Shown here one piece after another: positions 43,017 through 51,443 of a stretch of 64,000 nucleotides of DNA. The translations under genes were made by a program, and so were the position numbers. Each line of letters begins with the position of its first letter. The stretch's first letter is position 1. The notes below the pieces were generated by a model. That model was not told the origin of the DNA. It made no database searches and saw only the letters and a list, made by a program, of their open reading frames with translations. Source of the DNA: Arthrobacter sp. APC 3897 (GTDB lineage Bacteria > Actinomycetota > Actinomycetes > Actinomycetales > Micrococcaceae); contig NZ_JASDDG010000002.1 of the NCBI RefSeq assembly GCF_030407495.1, positions 1 through 64,000 of the forward strand. Direction: 5' to 3'.

Positions 43017-43967
43017 CTAGAGGCTTTCCGTGAAGTGTGGTCCGCTGTTCACGAAGAACTCGGACAGGTCCCCGTAAGGGTTCACGGCCGGGTCGGCGTC
43101 GAATCCGTTGTACTGCTTCCGCAGACCAATGACGGCGCGGGCGGGCTCATCTGTGATGTCCGTGTCGCGGGCTAGACCCCACGGACCGAGTTCCGCCTCA
43201 AGCACCCGCTGTGCATCCGGCGCGTGCAGGTCACGGGCATCGGCAATGAGGTCAGCTGCCTCTTCCCGGTTGGCTGGCTCCAGCACCCAGGCCAGCGCAG
43301 CCTCATACGCCTCCCGGAAGCGGCGCGCAGTATTCCGGTTTTCGGCGTACCACTGCCCGTTCCAGGCAGCCACACTCCCGATGTAGGGCATGTTGAGCAC
43401 TGACTCGTCGGCCAAATGATTCATGCCCTGTTGCCCTGCCAGCGCTTCAAGACCGTCGCTCAGAAGGGTGGCGGCGGCGTAGCCGTCTGTCATCTTTCGA
43501 TAGCGTTCGGCGACATTGCCCTGGCTCACCACGGTGTAGTCGACGCCGCGGCGGAGCCCTGCTTTGTCGAGGATGGAGTAGAGAACATACGCGTAACCGC
43601 TGTTGGCTGCGTCCACCGCCACCTCGCCTCCGCGCACCGCTTCCAGGGACGTAATTTCCGGCGGACTCATGACGCTCAGGCCCATCCCCAGGTCCAGGGC
43701 GAAATCAGCAAGGACGTTGAGTGTGCGTCCCAGGTCATTGGAGGCGTTGCACCGGTAGTTCAGCACGGTGTCGAAGGACGCCTGCAGGACGTCGTAGGCC
43801 CCGGCGTCGAAATCTCTGAACTGCTGCTCGGAGGACTCCACCTGTTCCAGGGATACCTGCACGTCGTTGGCGGCGAAAAATCCCTTCTTTTCCCCTGCCG
43901 CCAACGCGGGCGAAATGGAGAAAACACCCATTCGCAGGGGATTCGCGCTGCTGCCTGGCTGTGCCAT
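43017..43967 (-). CDS. periplasmic-binding-like protein (SsuA/THI5-like), no export signal
   Basis: A 316-residue protein of the NMT1/THI5/SsuA type II substrate-binding fold (LRMGVFSISPALAAGEKKGFFAANDVQVSLEQVESSEQQF; ITSLEAVRGGEVAVDAANSGYAYVLYSIL). The chosen ATG 43967 is preceded by AAGG. There is no signal peptide or lipobox, and no ABC permease or ATPase is adjacent. It may act in the cytosol as a binding or enzyme-like protein, or partner a distant transporter. The frame is open to 44300 without a signal peptide either. Confidence 0.8.
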   Translation of the reverse strand: MAQPGSSANPLRMGVFSISPALAAGEKKGFFAANDVQVSLEQVESSEQQFRDFDAGAYDVLQASFDTVLNYRCNASNDLGRTLNVLADFALDLGMGLSVMSPPEITSLEAVRGGEVAVDAANSGYAYVLYSILDKAGLRRGVDYTVVSQGNVAERYRKMTDGYAAATLLSDGLEALAGQQGMNHLADESVLNMPYIGSVAAWNGQWYAENRNTARRFREAYEAALAWVLEPANREEAADLIADARDLHAPDAQRVLEAELGPWGLARDTDITDEPARAVIGLRKQYNGFDADPAVNPYGDLSEFFVNSGPHFTESL

Positions 43968-44091
43968 AGAAGGTCCTTGATCTCTTGAAGGAAACCCCCG
44001 GTCCATGTTCCAGCGTAGGGAGGCGCCCCGGGTAGGAAAAGAACCCACGGCAATAAGGACCATCGGCACCCTGATGCGGCACACTGAACCC

Positions 44092-44466
44092 ATGGGGATG
44101 TGCGGACGGATCAGGACCGCGGAGCTGGAGCTTCTGGCGCCGTCCACGCGGTCAAATGCAACACGCCTGCGGCAGTTGCTGCACCCTGAGTTCCTGGAAA
44201 TCGGACGTTCGGGACAGCGGTGGACACGGGAGGACATGATTGAGTCCTTCAGCGCCCGGGATCGGCAGCCTGCCCCGGAGACTGATGAATGGGACTTCAC
44301 GGCCCTGGCCGCGCACCTGGTCCTGGTGACCTACCGGATCCGCGTCCGGGCCACGCCGAATTCCCGGTACCGGCACAGCCGGCACACCTCCGTATGGGAC
44401 ACCTCCTCAGGCCAGCCGCGCCTCCGCTTCCACCAGGGAACTCCCGTCCTGCCGAGCAGCATCTGA
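44092..44466 (+). CDS. DUF4440/NTF2-like family protein
   Basis: A protein of about 124 residues of the SnoaL/DUF4440 kind (TAELELLAPSTRSNATRLRQLLHPEFLEIGRSGQRWTREDMIESF). The start is uncertain: ATG 44074, 44092 or 44098 are all in frame and none has a Shine-Dalgarno. It is divergent from the binding-protein gene and convergent with tmRNA. Function unknown. Confidence 0.8.
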   Translation: MGMCGRIRTAELELLAPSTRSNATRLRQLLHPEFLEIGRSGQRWTREDMIESFSARDRQPAPETDEWDFTALAAHLVLVTYRIRVRATPNSRYRHSRHTSVWDTSSGQPRLRFHQGTPVLPSSI

Positions 44467-44484
44467 AACAGGAGACCGAACACA

Positions 44485-44512
44485 AGAGGCCCGCCCCGCG
44501 GGGCAGGCCTCT
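44485..44512 (-). terminator. terminator of tmRNA (and of the convergent DUF4440 gene)
   Basis: An inverted repeat of 12-13 bp per arm with one mismatch (left arm AGAGGCCCGCCCC) and a short GCG loop, 13 bp beyond the tmRNA 3' end. On the minus strand a T-rich tail (TTGTGTTCGG) follows. Confidence 0.8.
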
Positions 44513-44525
44513 CATGTTGGCTTTG

Positions 44526-44892
44526 TGGAGATGGGGGGAATCGAACCCCCGTCCGATGTTGTATTGCCAGGGCTTCTCCGGGCGCAGCATGCGTCGGATT
44601 TTCTTGGCCCCAGCCATCTTGCAAGCGAGTGGCTGATCCGGGCCCAGCCGTCCAAAAGTCCCGAACACCCAGACGGCGAAGGTGTTCAGCAGTGGCCCTC
44701 TAAACGACGCCAGGATCCGGAGCGAGAGCGACTCCGGGCTGACGGACTACTCCGGCTGGTTAGGCAGCGAGAGCGAAGTCAGTGCGCATAGGTTTGGCAC
44801 TTATTTTTTTGCAGAGAACGTTAACGAGATAACTCTGCGTTCTCGGCCCGCTTCCCCTGACTCAACAGACATCGTCGAAACCGATCATCCCC
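44526..44892 (-). ncRNA. ssrA: transfer-messenger RNA (tmRNA)
   Basis: A 367-nt tmRNA that rescues stalled ribosomes. The tRNA-like part is clear: 5' GGGGATG pairs with 3' CATCTCC, and the T-arm GGGTTCGATTCCCCC is intact. The sequence after the 5' end, GATCGGTTTCGACG, is the conserved start of the D-arm region. The resume codon GCC at 44798 opens a 12-residue tag, AKPMRTDFALAA, ended by TAA at 44760-44762. The genome reads ACA rather than ACCA after the acceptor stem, so CCA is not encoded and must be added. No smpB is in this window. Confidence 0.97.
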
Positions 44893-44998
44893 GTATTCAG
44901 TTGCCAACCCACAGGTCCGCCGTCGCCGGCGTCCACACATAATAACGACACGGACCCGCAGATGATTCCCGGGGCGGGGCCCTGCACGGGTTCGGCGC

Positions 44999-45493
44999 TC
45001 AGTGGCTGGTGGTTCCCTGCCGCGATTCCAGGCTAGGCGCAATCCACGCGTCTGACACCGTTCCGGTGACCCATGCGTAGACGACTTTATGCAGGACGTC
45101 GACCGCCCTTTCCTTCGGCGGCCAGGTGGCCGGCGGAGCGCCGACGCCGGTGGCGTTCTCCAGGGTTTGGTCCGTTGCCAGCCGCACCATGGTGAACCCG
45201 GTATTGGCCTCGGCCCCGCGGATACCGGTCACGGACCAGAGACCCCGCAGCGCACCAAGCACCGCACCCGTTCCCCAGTGCATGGCATGGTTCCAGACCG
45301 GCGGCTGCGCATCCGGAGCAGGGTGCCTGCCCAAGAGACTCAGCAGAGTCCGGGCGGGGACATAGGAGTTGGGGCGGTTGGTGATTGCCTGTTCGAGTTT
45401 CTCGCCCGCCGTCATCACGGCAACGCCGGCCAAACCTGCGGCAGCGCCCTGCCCGGCGGCCTTCAAGAGCATACGTCCACGGGATTCTGTCAT
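44999..45493 (-). CDS. hypothetical envelope-associated protein (DUF1440-like)
   Basis: A 164-residue protein starting at MTESRGRMLL (ATG 45493, AGGAGGCAGAC before it). A hydrophobic Gly/Ala helix (AGQGAAAGLAGVAVMTAGEKLEQAI) is followed by a globular region (HAMHWGTGAVLGALRGLWSV; KVVYAWVTGTVSDAW). The pattern resembles small two- or three-helix membrane proteins of unknown function in Micrococcaceae. It is 23 bp after, and probably in an operon with, the small membrane gene at 45517. Confidence 0.7.
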   Translation of the reverse strand: MTESRGRMLLKAAGQGAAAGLAGVAVMTAGEKLEQAITNRPNSYVPARTLLSLLGRHPAPDAQPPVWNHAMHWGTGAVLGALRGLWSVTGIRGAEANTGFTMVRLATDQTLENATGVGAPPATWPPKERAVDVLHKVVYAWVTGTVSDAWIAPSLESRQGTTSH

Positions 45494-45516
45494 GTCTGCC
45501 TCCTGTCTCTGCCGAG

Positions 45517-45816
45517 CTAGCGGCGGCGCCCGAAAACCAGCGAAGCAGCCGCCGTGGCAGCGGTGACCGTGTAGACGGAGGGCCAGGCACCGAGTTTCTT
45601 TGCCAGCGGGTGGGACAGTCCGAAAGCTGCCACATAGCCGGCGGTCAGGGCAGCGGCCGTGCCGGTGCCGGCGTCGCGCTTCCACATCATGAAGGCCGCA
45701 GTGCCCGCTGCAGCCAAAACCGCCCCGCCGAGCTGGCGGTTTCCGGTATCCCGGGCAGTCTTATAGCCGCCGATCAGGCCGGCGCTGGAAACGAGGGAGG
45801 TCAGAAGTGCACTCAC
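45517..45816 (-). CDS. small membrane protein (99 aa)
   Basis: A 99-residue protein with three hydrophobic helices (LGGAVLAAAGTAAFMMW; TAAALTAGYVAAFGLSHPLA; SVYTVTAATAAASLVF). It lies 23 bp upstream of the DUF1440-like gene and is probably co-transcribed with it. No family assigned. Confidence 0.7.
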   Translation of the reverse strand: MSALLTSLVSSAGLIGGYKTARDTGNRQLGGAVLAAAGTAAFMMWKRDAGTGTAAALTAGYVAAFGLSHPLAKKLGAWPSVYTVTAATAAASLVFGRRR

Positions 45817-45927
45817 AGGGTTTTCTCCTCTTGGCTGCTGATTACTGCTCCCAGCCTATCCCTCCGCAGCGGTGCCGGGGTGTGTCTAGACTGTGAGCAA
45901 ACCGCCCCCAACACCGAAGGACCGCGC

Positions 45928-46869
45928 ATGCCGACAACGCCCCAGACTCTGCTCGCCCAGGACGCCGCGGTGGAGAAGGTGGCGACCGGAGCACGGTGGG
46001 CCGAGGGCCCGCTGTGGGTTCCGGCCCGTTCCGCCGTACGCTTCAGCGACATCCCGGGCAACCGGATCCTGGAGTACCGCGAGACCACGGGTGCCCTGGA
46101 GGTTTATGCTGCGGATGCCGAGTTTGCCAACGGCCGCGCCCTGGACCGCGACGGCGCGGTGATCCAGTGCTCGCACGGCCGGCGCGCTGTTGAGCGGGAC
46201 ACCGGGACCGCGGCTGATGCCGTTCCCGCCGTTTCCACGCTGGTGAACTCCTGGAACGGCCGGCGGCTGAACTCGCCCAACGACGTCGTGGTGAAGTCCG
46301 ACGGCACCATCTGGTTTTCCGATCCTTCCTACGGCATCCAGAAGGAAGAGGAGGGCCACCTGGGCCGGGAGGAATACGGCGACCGCTGGGTGTTCCGCTT
46401 CGATCCGTCCAGCGGGGAACTGACTCCGGCCGTCATAGACGTAGAGGTCCCCAACGGGCTGGCCTTCTCGCCCGATGAATCCATCCTCTATGTCTCCGAC
46501 ACCTCGCTGGGAACCCCTGCCCTGGACGGCGGGCAGCGGCTGCATGGCCATGCCATCCACGCGTACGACGTCGTCTCCGGCCGGTTTGCGCGAAACGGCC
46601 GGACTTTTGTGGAGGTTGGGCCGGGAGTTCCCGACGGTTTCCGGGTGGATGTGCACGGGAATATCTGGTCTTCCTCGAAGGGGGGCGTGCAGGTCTTTTC
46701 GCCCGAGGGTAAACGCATCCTGCAGATAGCGGTCCCGGAAACAGTCAGCAATGTCTGCTTTGGCGGCGACGACGGCCGCACCCTCTACATGACCGCGTCC
46801 ACCAGCCTGTACCGGATCCGGACCACCGTCACCGACGCTGCGGCTGCGCTGCGCACCGCCGGAGCGTAA
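45928..46869 (+). CDS. SMP-30/gluconolactonase-like beta-propeller hydrolase
   Basis: A 313-residue six-bladed propeller protein starting at MPTTPQTLLAQ (ATG 45928). Diagnostic motifs: GARWAEGPLWVP near residue 22 (metal-binding Glu), NSPNDVVVKSDGTIWFSDPSYG near 118 (Asn/Asp), and PNGLAFSPDESILYVSDTS near 178. Such enzymes hydrolyse sugar lactones; the exact substrate is unknown. No sugar operon is adjacent. Confidence 0.92.
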   Translation: MPTTPQTLLAQDAAVEKVATGARWAEGPLWVPARSAVRFSDIPGNRILEYRETTGALEVYAADAEFANGRALDRDGAVIQCSHGRRAVERDTGTAADAVPAVSTLVNSWNGRRLNSPNDVVVKSDGTIWFSDPSYGIQKEEEGHLGREEYGDRWVFRFDPSSGELTPAVIDVEVPNGLAFSPDESILYVSDTSLGTPALDGGQRLHGHAIHAYDVVSGRFARNGRTFVEVGPGVPDGFRVDVHGNIWSSSKGGVQVFSPEGKRILQIAVPETVSNVCFGGDDGRTLYMTASTSLYRIRTTVTDAAAALRTAGA

Positions 46870-46909
46870 CGGCGGGCGCAGGGAAGCCTGCTGAGTCTGC
46901 GGCTTCTGT

Positions 46910-47272
46910 TTAGTCTGCGGCTCTTTGGCTTCCGGCCGGTTCGCTTCCTCCGGCAGGGCGGTAACTCCACAGCTCGGCACTGATCCCGACCGGCCGGGCC
47001 CTGCGGGAATCTGCGGAGGTGCCGCCGTCGGCCGTCTCCTGTCCGTGTCCCCGGCCAAAATTCTTCGATGACACCCAGTCCTGGAAGGACTTCTCATCCC
47101 GCCACCGGGTCACCACCAGCCAGGTGGTGCGCTCGTCAGTGGGCTGCAGGAGTTCAAACCCTTCAAACCCCTCCTGTCCGTCTACGGCACCGGCGCGTGC
47201 GGCGAACCGCCGGGCCAGCTCGTCTCCGGAGTCAGCGGGAACAGTGATGGCGTTGATCTTCACGATGCTCAT
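46910..47272 (-). CDS. ABM-domain heme-degrading-like monooxygenase (MhuD/HmoA type)
   Basis: A 120-residue protein (MSIVKINAITVPADSGDELARRFAARAGAVDGQEGFEGFELLQPTDERTTWLVV). It closely follows the actinobacterial MhuD-like pattern, including FEGFELLQP and VVTRW. Such proteins bind or degrade heme. A disordered C-terminal tail of about 30 residues is added (GGSEPAGSQRAAD). Confidence 0.85.
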   Translation of the reverse strand: MSIVKINAITVPADSGDELARRFAARAGAVDGQEGFEGFELLQPTDERTTWLVVTRWRDEKSFQDWVSSKNFGRGHGQETADGGTSADSRRARPVGISAELWSYRPAGGSEPAGSQRAAD

Positions 47273-47323
47273 GGCCCATTATCCCCACATCCGCGGGTGT
47301 GCAGGTGTGCCGGTGCGGGGTTT

Positions 47324-47411
47324 GCTACCCTAGGTAGCCAAGACCGGATCCCGGTCTCCGGACGACGGTTCAGTACCCGGACAGCGACAAGACTGGCCAA
47401 AGGATTTAGTC
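47324..47411 (+). promoter_or_regulatory. guanidine-III (ykkC-III) riboswitch and leader of the SMR pair
   Basis: The core at 47358-47398 matches the guanidine-III aptamer: CCGGACGA, then GTACCCGG, CAG and GACAAGAC in the same order and spacing as in characterised members. The two CCGG segments (47358-47361 and 47377-47380) can pair as the conserved pseudoknot. The SD AAAGGA (47399-47404) follows directly and ATG 47412 starts the first SMR, so guanidine binding should free translation. Two short hairpins precede it, GCTACC/GGTAGC at 47324-47338 and GACCGG/CCGGTC at 47342-47356. Confidence 0.9.
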
Positions 47412-47726
47412 ATGGCATGGGTCGTCCTTGTTCTTTCCGGCATGCTGGAGGCCGTCTGGGCCACCGCTCTGGGCAGATCACAAAACTTTCGAAAAGTCTG
47501 GCCTACGGTGATCTTTGCCGCCGGCCTCATCCTAAGCATGGCTGGCCTCTCCTTCGCCATGCAGAGCATCCCCGTGGGCACTGCCTACGCCGTGTGGGTT
47601 GGCATCGGCGCTGTCCTCACAGCGGGCTACGCGATGGCCTTCGGCGGCGAACGAGCCACCGTAATGAAAGTCTTCCTCCTGCTGGGCGTTGTGGGCTGTG
47701 TTGTGGGCCTGAAAGTGGTGAGCTGA
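47412..47726 (+). CDS. SMR-family exporter subunit, guanidinium type
   Basis: A 104-residue, four-helix small multidrug resistance protein. Helix 1 has the conserved Glu13 in GMLEAVWATALG, with Trp16, and helix 3 the GIGAVLTAGYAM pattern of guanidinium (Gdx/SugE-like) subunits. It starts 14 bp after the riboswitch core and is separated by only 2 bp from a second SMR gene, so they likely form a heterodimer of opposite topology. Confidence 0.92.
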   Translation: MAWVVLVLSGMLEAVWATALGRSQNFRKVWPTVIFAAGLILSMAGLSFAMQSIPVGTAYAVWVGIGAVLTAGYAMAFGGERATVMKVFLLLGVVGCVVGLKVVS

Positions 47727-47728
47727 AC

Positions 47729-48094
47729 ATGCCGTGGATTGTTCTTCTCCTGAGCGCCGTCCTGGAAGCCGTGTGGGCGACAGCTCTGGACGCATCGGCC
47801 GGATTCACAGTCCTTGGCCCCACTCTCCTCTTCCTCGCGGCGGGCATCGCGTCGATGGTTGGCCTGTCCTACGCCATGAACTCCATTCCGCTTTCCACCG
47901 CCTACGCGGTGTGGACCGGGCTCGGTGCGGTCCTGACGGTCGCGTATGCCATGGTGTTCGGCAACGAACAGCCCGGACTGCTGAAGATTCTTTTCCTGGC
48001 CGGAATCATTGGCTGTGTGGTCGGCCTGAAGTTTGTGGAGTCCGCTCCAGAAGACAAGAGCCCAGATACTGTTCAGGCGGACCCGGCGGGTTGA
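47729..48094 (+). CDS. SMR-family exporter subunit, partner of the preceding SMR
   Basis: A 121-residue SMR protein (MPWIVLLLSAVLEAVWATALDASAGF), with Glu13 and Trp16, GLGAVLTVAYAMVFG in helix 3 and a short acidic tail (ESAPEDKSPDTV). It begins 2 bp after the first SMR stop. The pair is under a guanidine-III riboswitch, so guanidinium export is the expected job. Confidence 0.92.
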   Translation: MPWIVLLLSAVLEAVWATALDASAGFTVLGPTLLFLAAGIASMVGLSYAMNSIPLSTAYAVWTGLGAVLTVAYAMVFGNEQPGLLKILFLAGIIGCVVGLKFVESAPEDKSPDTVQADPAG

Positions 48095-48159
48095 TACTTC
48101 TCTGAGCGCGGCAGTGCTTCGGCGTACCGCGGCATCGGCAGCGATGATCGGAGTCTTCC

Positions 48160-49623
48160 ATGTCCACAGCGGAAAGTGCGTCTTCTTCCCTCTTCCGGCG
48201 CAAGCCGATCGACGAGGTCGAAGACGAAAAGAGCGGCAGCAAACTCTTCAAAAGCCTGGGGCTCTGGCAGCTCACAGCCATCGGCGTCGGCGGCATCATT
48301 GGCATCGGCATCTTCACCCTTGCAGGGTTGGTGGCCAACGGCGGGCCTGACGCCGCCGGCGTCGGTCCGGGCGTACTCATTTCGTTCCTTGTCGCGGGGC
48401 TGGCAAGTGCCGCAGCAGCCTTGTCCTACGCGGAATTTGCCGGAATGGTCCCGCGCGCCGGTTCCGCCTACACCTACGGCTACGTGGCCCTGGGCGAGGT
48501 CATCGGCTGGTTTATCGGCTGGGACCTGCTCCTGGAATACACCGCCATTGTGGCCGTAGTCGCCATCGGCATTTCAGGTTATTTCACCGAATTCATGAGC
48601 GGAATCGGCATTGATGTTCCGGCTTGGATGCAGGGCACCGGCGACACTGTGGAGGGCGGGGTAGTGAATGTGCCGGCCCTGGTGGTCTGCCTCTTCATTA
48701 CCTGGATCCTCAGCCGGGGCACCAAGACTTTTGGACGCTTCGAGCTGGTGGCGGTTGGCCTGAAAGTACTGCTGATTCTCTTCATCGTGGGACTGGGATT
48801 TTTCTTCGTAAATACAGACAACTACACGCCGTTCCTGCCCAACGGTTTCGGTGCTGTCTTCACCGGTGCGGCTACGGTGTTCTTCGCGGTGTTTGGATAT
48901 GACGCGATGAGCACGGCTGCTGAAGAAGCCACGGACGGCAAGAAACACATGCCCAAGGCCATCCTGCTTTCGCTGGCCGTGGCCATGGTCCTGTACGTCC
49001 TGGCAACACTGGTTCTGACGGGCATGCAGAATTACACCGAGATCAGCCCGACCGCCGGATTCGCCTCCGCTTTCCAGGCCGTGGGGCTGCCGGTCATTGC
49101 CACCGTCATCTCCGCCTTCGCCGTGCTGTCCATCCTCACCGTGATGCTCACCTTCCTGCTCGGCGTCACCCGGGTCTGGTTCTCGATGAGCCGCGACGGG
49201 CTGCTTCCGGCCTGGTTTTCAGGAACGGACCGGCACGGTACGCCGCAGCGGGTCACCTGGATTGCCGGGATTGTCTCGGCTCTGCTCGCCGGAGTGTTTC
49301 CGATCCGTGCCGTGGCCGATCTAACCAACATCGGCATCCTGGCAGCATTTGTGGTGGTTTCGGTGGCCGTGATTGTCCTCCGGCGGCGCCAGCCGGACAC
49401 TCCTCGGGAGTTCCGCCTTCCGTTGATGCCCTGGATTCCGGCCTTCGGTGTGCTGTCTTCGGGGTTCCTGATGCTGCAGCTGCACTGGGAGACCTGGCTG
49501 CGTTTTGCCGTCTGGCTCGTCATCGGCATTGTCATCTACTGGTTCTACGGCCGCCGCCACTCACTGCTGAATCCGAACAGTCCGCGTCTGGCCAAGCCGC
49601 CGCCGGCTCCGGAAACCGCTTGA
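48160..49623 (+). CDS. APC-superfamily amino acid permease
   Basis: A 487-residue permease with about twelve helices. Helix 1 has the Gly-rich GVGGIIGIGIFTLAGLVA, and helix 2-3 carry SYAEFAGMVPRAGSAYTYGYVALGE. These are typical of cationic amino acid transporters of the YfnA/CAT type. A basic N-terminus (RRKPIDEVEDEKSG) precedes it. It is 65 bp after the SMR pair and may be read from it, but has no obvious link to guanidine. Confidence 0.9.
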   Translation: MSTAESASSSLFRRKPIDEVEDEKSGSKLFKSLGLWQLTAIGVGGIIGIGIFTLAGLVANGGPDAAGVGPGVLISFLVAGLASAAAALSYAEFAGMVPRAGSAYTYGYVALGEVIGWFIGWDLLLEYTAIVAVVAIGISGYFTEFMSGIGIDVPAWMQGTGDTVEGGVVNVPALVVCLFITWILSRGTKTFGRFELVAVGLKVLLILFIVGLGFFFVNTDNYTPFLPNGFGAVFTGAATVFFAVFGYDAMSTAAEEATDGKKHMPKAILLSLAVAMVLYVLATLVLTGMQNYTEISPTAGFASAFQAVGLPVIATVISAFAVLSILTVMLTFLLGVTRVWFSMSRDGLLPAWFSGTDRHGTPQRVTWIAGIVSALLAGVFPIRAVADLTNIGILAAFVVVSVAVIVLRRRQPDTPREFRLPLMPWIPAFGVLSSGFLMLQLHWETWLRFAVWLVIGIVIYWFYGRRHSLLNPNSPRLAKPPPAPETA

Positions 49624-49642
49624 GCCGGGGACCAGGTGCTCC

Positions 49643-50839
49643 TCAGGTCTCCGCAACTGCAGCGGTGCGTGCGGTCATCCTGCGAAGGACCAGGCCCAGA
49701 ACCACGCATAGAAGATAACCGGATGCCACGAACAACCAGCCGGCGAGGAATCCTCCCGAATACTGCAGCAGCAGTCCCATGGCCAGCGGACCCGAGGCGA
49801 ATCCGACGTACATTCCCAGCGAGACCACACCGGACGCCGCTCCCACCCGGGCGGGCTCCACCTCCCGCATGGCTCCGGCCATAACCACCACATTCACCCC
49901 AAGCACCGTGGCGCCGTGAAGGGCTACTCCGGCCCACATAAGCACGGGCATGCCTGTTTGCCCGGCGAGCAGCAGAAGCGCCGTTCCTCCAATGGCTCCC
50001 AGCGCCAAGATGAGCAGCAGCGATGCCACCCCGGTTCCGCCTGCAATCCGCCGTCCCCACATCACCCGGGCAGCCACGCCCACCACTCCGGCCGCGGCGG
50101 CGGCTGCTCCGGCCATCAGCAGTGAAAAGTCCAGCTCCCGCTGGGCAAACATCGGCAGGTAAACGTTGGTGGCCTGCATACCGGCACCCGAAAACAGCGC
50201 AAACCCGGCCAGCAGCCAGACCGTGGGCGGAAACGGGTCCCGCGGACCGGAAGCCGCGCCCGTCGTCGGCGGTGCCGGCGCCGACGACGGCAGTTTGTTC
50301 CACGAATACATCAGGAGCCCCGCCATGACGACGGCGGCTCCCGCGGCCGCGCCGCGCCATCCGACCAGCAGCGCTGCAGCCGGGAAGAAGAGGCTGGAAA
50401 ACAGCTGGCTTGCCTGCACTCCGGACTGCTTGATCCCCAACCAGCCGGGACGCCGGACGGGGTCCACCTGATGCGCTATCACCCTGTTGGTCGTGGGATT
50501 GGAAATCGCCTGTGCCGGTCCCGCCAACCCCACGGCAATCAGAAGCCAGAGATAACTTCCGGACACCGCCATCAGCGTGAGTGCGACAGCTGTGCCTCCG
50601 AAAATCAGGCTGAGCTGGGCGCGGCCGGAAATCCTGTCACTAAGCCTGCCCAGAGACACTGATGACAGTGCCGCGCTGAGGAAACAAACAGTGGCCAGCA
50701 ACCCAAACTGCGCTTCACTGATACCCAAATCGCCGATGATGAGCGTGCTGGTGGCGCTGATGCCGTAATTCATGACAGGTCCGGCAGCCATTGCGCACAC
50801 CAGCACAAACAAGAGTCCGGGACCCGCTTTGTTGTTCAC
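49643..50839 (-). CDS. MFS transporter (CynX/drug-type)
   Basis: A 398-residue twelve-helix MFS protein. I use GTG 50839 (MNNKAGPGLLFVLVCAMAAG) because GAAGGG lies 7 nt upstream; ATG 50890 would add a hydrophilic stretch. The MFS loop SLGRLSDRISGRAQLSLIFGG is conserved, as is the second-half MWGRRIAGGTGV. Substrate unknown. It ends 20 bp from the convergent APC permease. Confidence 0.85.
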   Translation of the reverse strand: MNNKAGPGLLFVLVCAMAAGPVMNYGISATSTLIIGDLGISEAQFGLLATVCFLSAALSSVSLGRLSDRISGRAQLSLIFGGTAVALTLMAVSGSYLWLLIAVGLAGPAQAISNPTTNRVIAHQVDPVRRPGWLGIKQSGVQASQLFSSLFFPAAALLVGWRGAAAGAAVVMAGLLMYSWNKLPSSAPAPPTTGAASGPRDPFPPTVWLLAGFALFSGAGMQATNVYLPMFAQRELDFSLLMAGAAAAAAGVVGVAARVMWGRRIAGGTGVASLLLILALGAIGGTALLLLAGQTGMPVLMWAGVALHGATVLGVNVVVMAGAMREVEPARVGAASGVVSLGMYVGFASGPLAMGLLLQYSGGFLAGWLFVASGYLLCVVLGLVLRRMTARTAAVAET

Positions 50840-50931
50840 TTTCTGCCCTTCTCGCAACGACACAGTACATTCTGACTCACCGGTGAACATTGCACTGACA
50901 AATAAGGGCTATCATCTGCTTAGGGCCGGTA

Positions 50932-50945
50932 TAACAGGCCTGTTA
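50932..50945. promoter_or_regulatory. 14-bp perfect palindrome in divergent promoter
   Basis: TAACAGGCCTGTTA is a perfect palindrome, 16 bp ahead of the small membrane gene start (ATG 50961) and about 90 bp from the MFS start. It could be an operator for either. No regulator gene is adjacent. Confidence 0.45.
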
Positions 50946-50960
50946 GCTGGGGGAGTAGAA

Positions 50961-51362
50961 ATGGGCGGGGAGTCTCAAACAGTGCCTTCTGTGCGGAAAA
51001 AATCCGCCATGCTTTTTCGTCGCGGGCGAACCATGCTGGTGGTTGTGGGTGTCTTCTGGCTCTGGCTGCTGCTGGGCAGTGCGAACTTTATTGCCGGCCT
51101 TTTTGATTCCCCCTTCTACGCAATGCTGGCCCTTTACGGCCTGGCCGTGGTGACCCTCATTTCACTGGGCGTTGCAGGAACGGCAACTTACTACGTGGTG
51201 GTTAATAAGCCTGCACGCACGGAACCCTCCGCCGGCAGCTCCGCCCGTCCCGGTCTTTCAGAACTTGCGCCCGTTATCCGCCTCGTCCCGCGCCGGGTTG
51301 CCGACCACAGTGCAGCGCTCGCCGATAAAGCTGCTGCCAAGTGGCGGGATCTGGCCTCCTAA
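50961..51362 (+). CDS. small membrane protein (133 aa)
   Basis: A 133-residue protein with two membrane helices (MLVVVGVFWLWLLLGSANFIAGLF and YAMLALYGLAVVTLISLGVAGTATYYVV), then a polar C-terminus (ARTEPSAGSSARPGL ... ADKAAAKWRDLAS). GGGGGAG precedes ATG 50961. The family is not recognised; possibly envelope-associated. Confidence 0.75.
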   Translation: MGGESQTVPSVRKKSAMLFRRGRTMLVVVGVFWLWLLLGSANFIAGLFDSPFYAMLALYGLAVVTLISLGVAGTATYYVVVNKPARTEPSAGSSARPGLSELAPVIRLVPRRVADHSAALADKAAAKWRDLAS

Positions 51363-51443
51363 CCTCCGGGTCTTTTAACTCCGGGCGTCGGTCCGGAATC
51401 TGCGGCCTGCCAAAGTGTCAGTGCCCCACGGCAGGCTGGTGCC

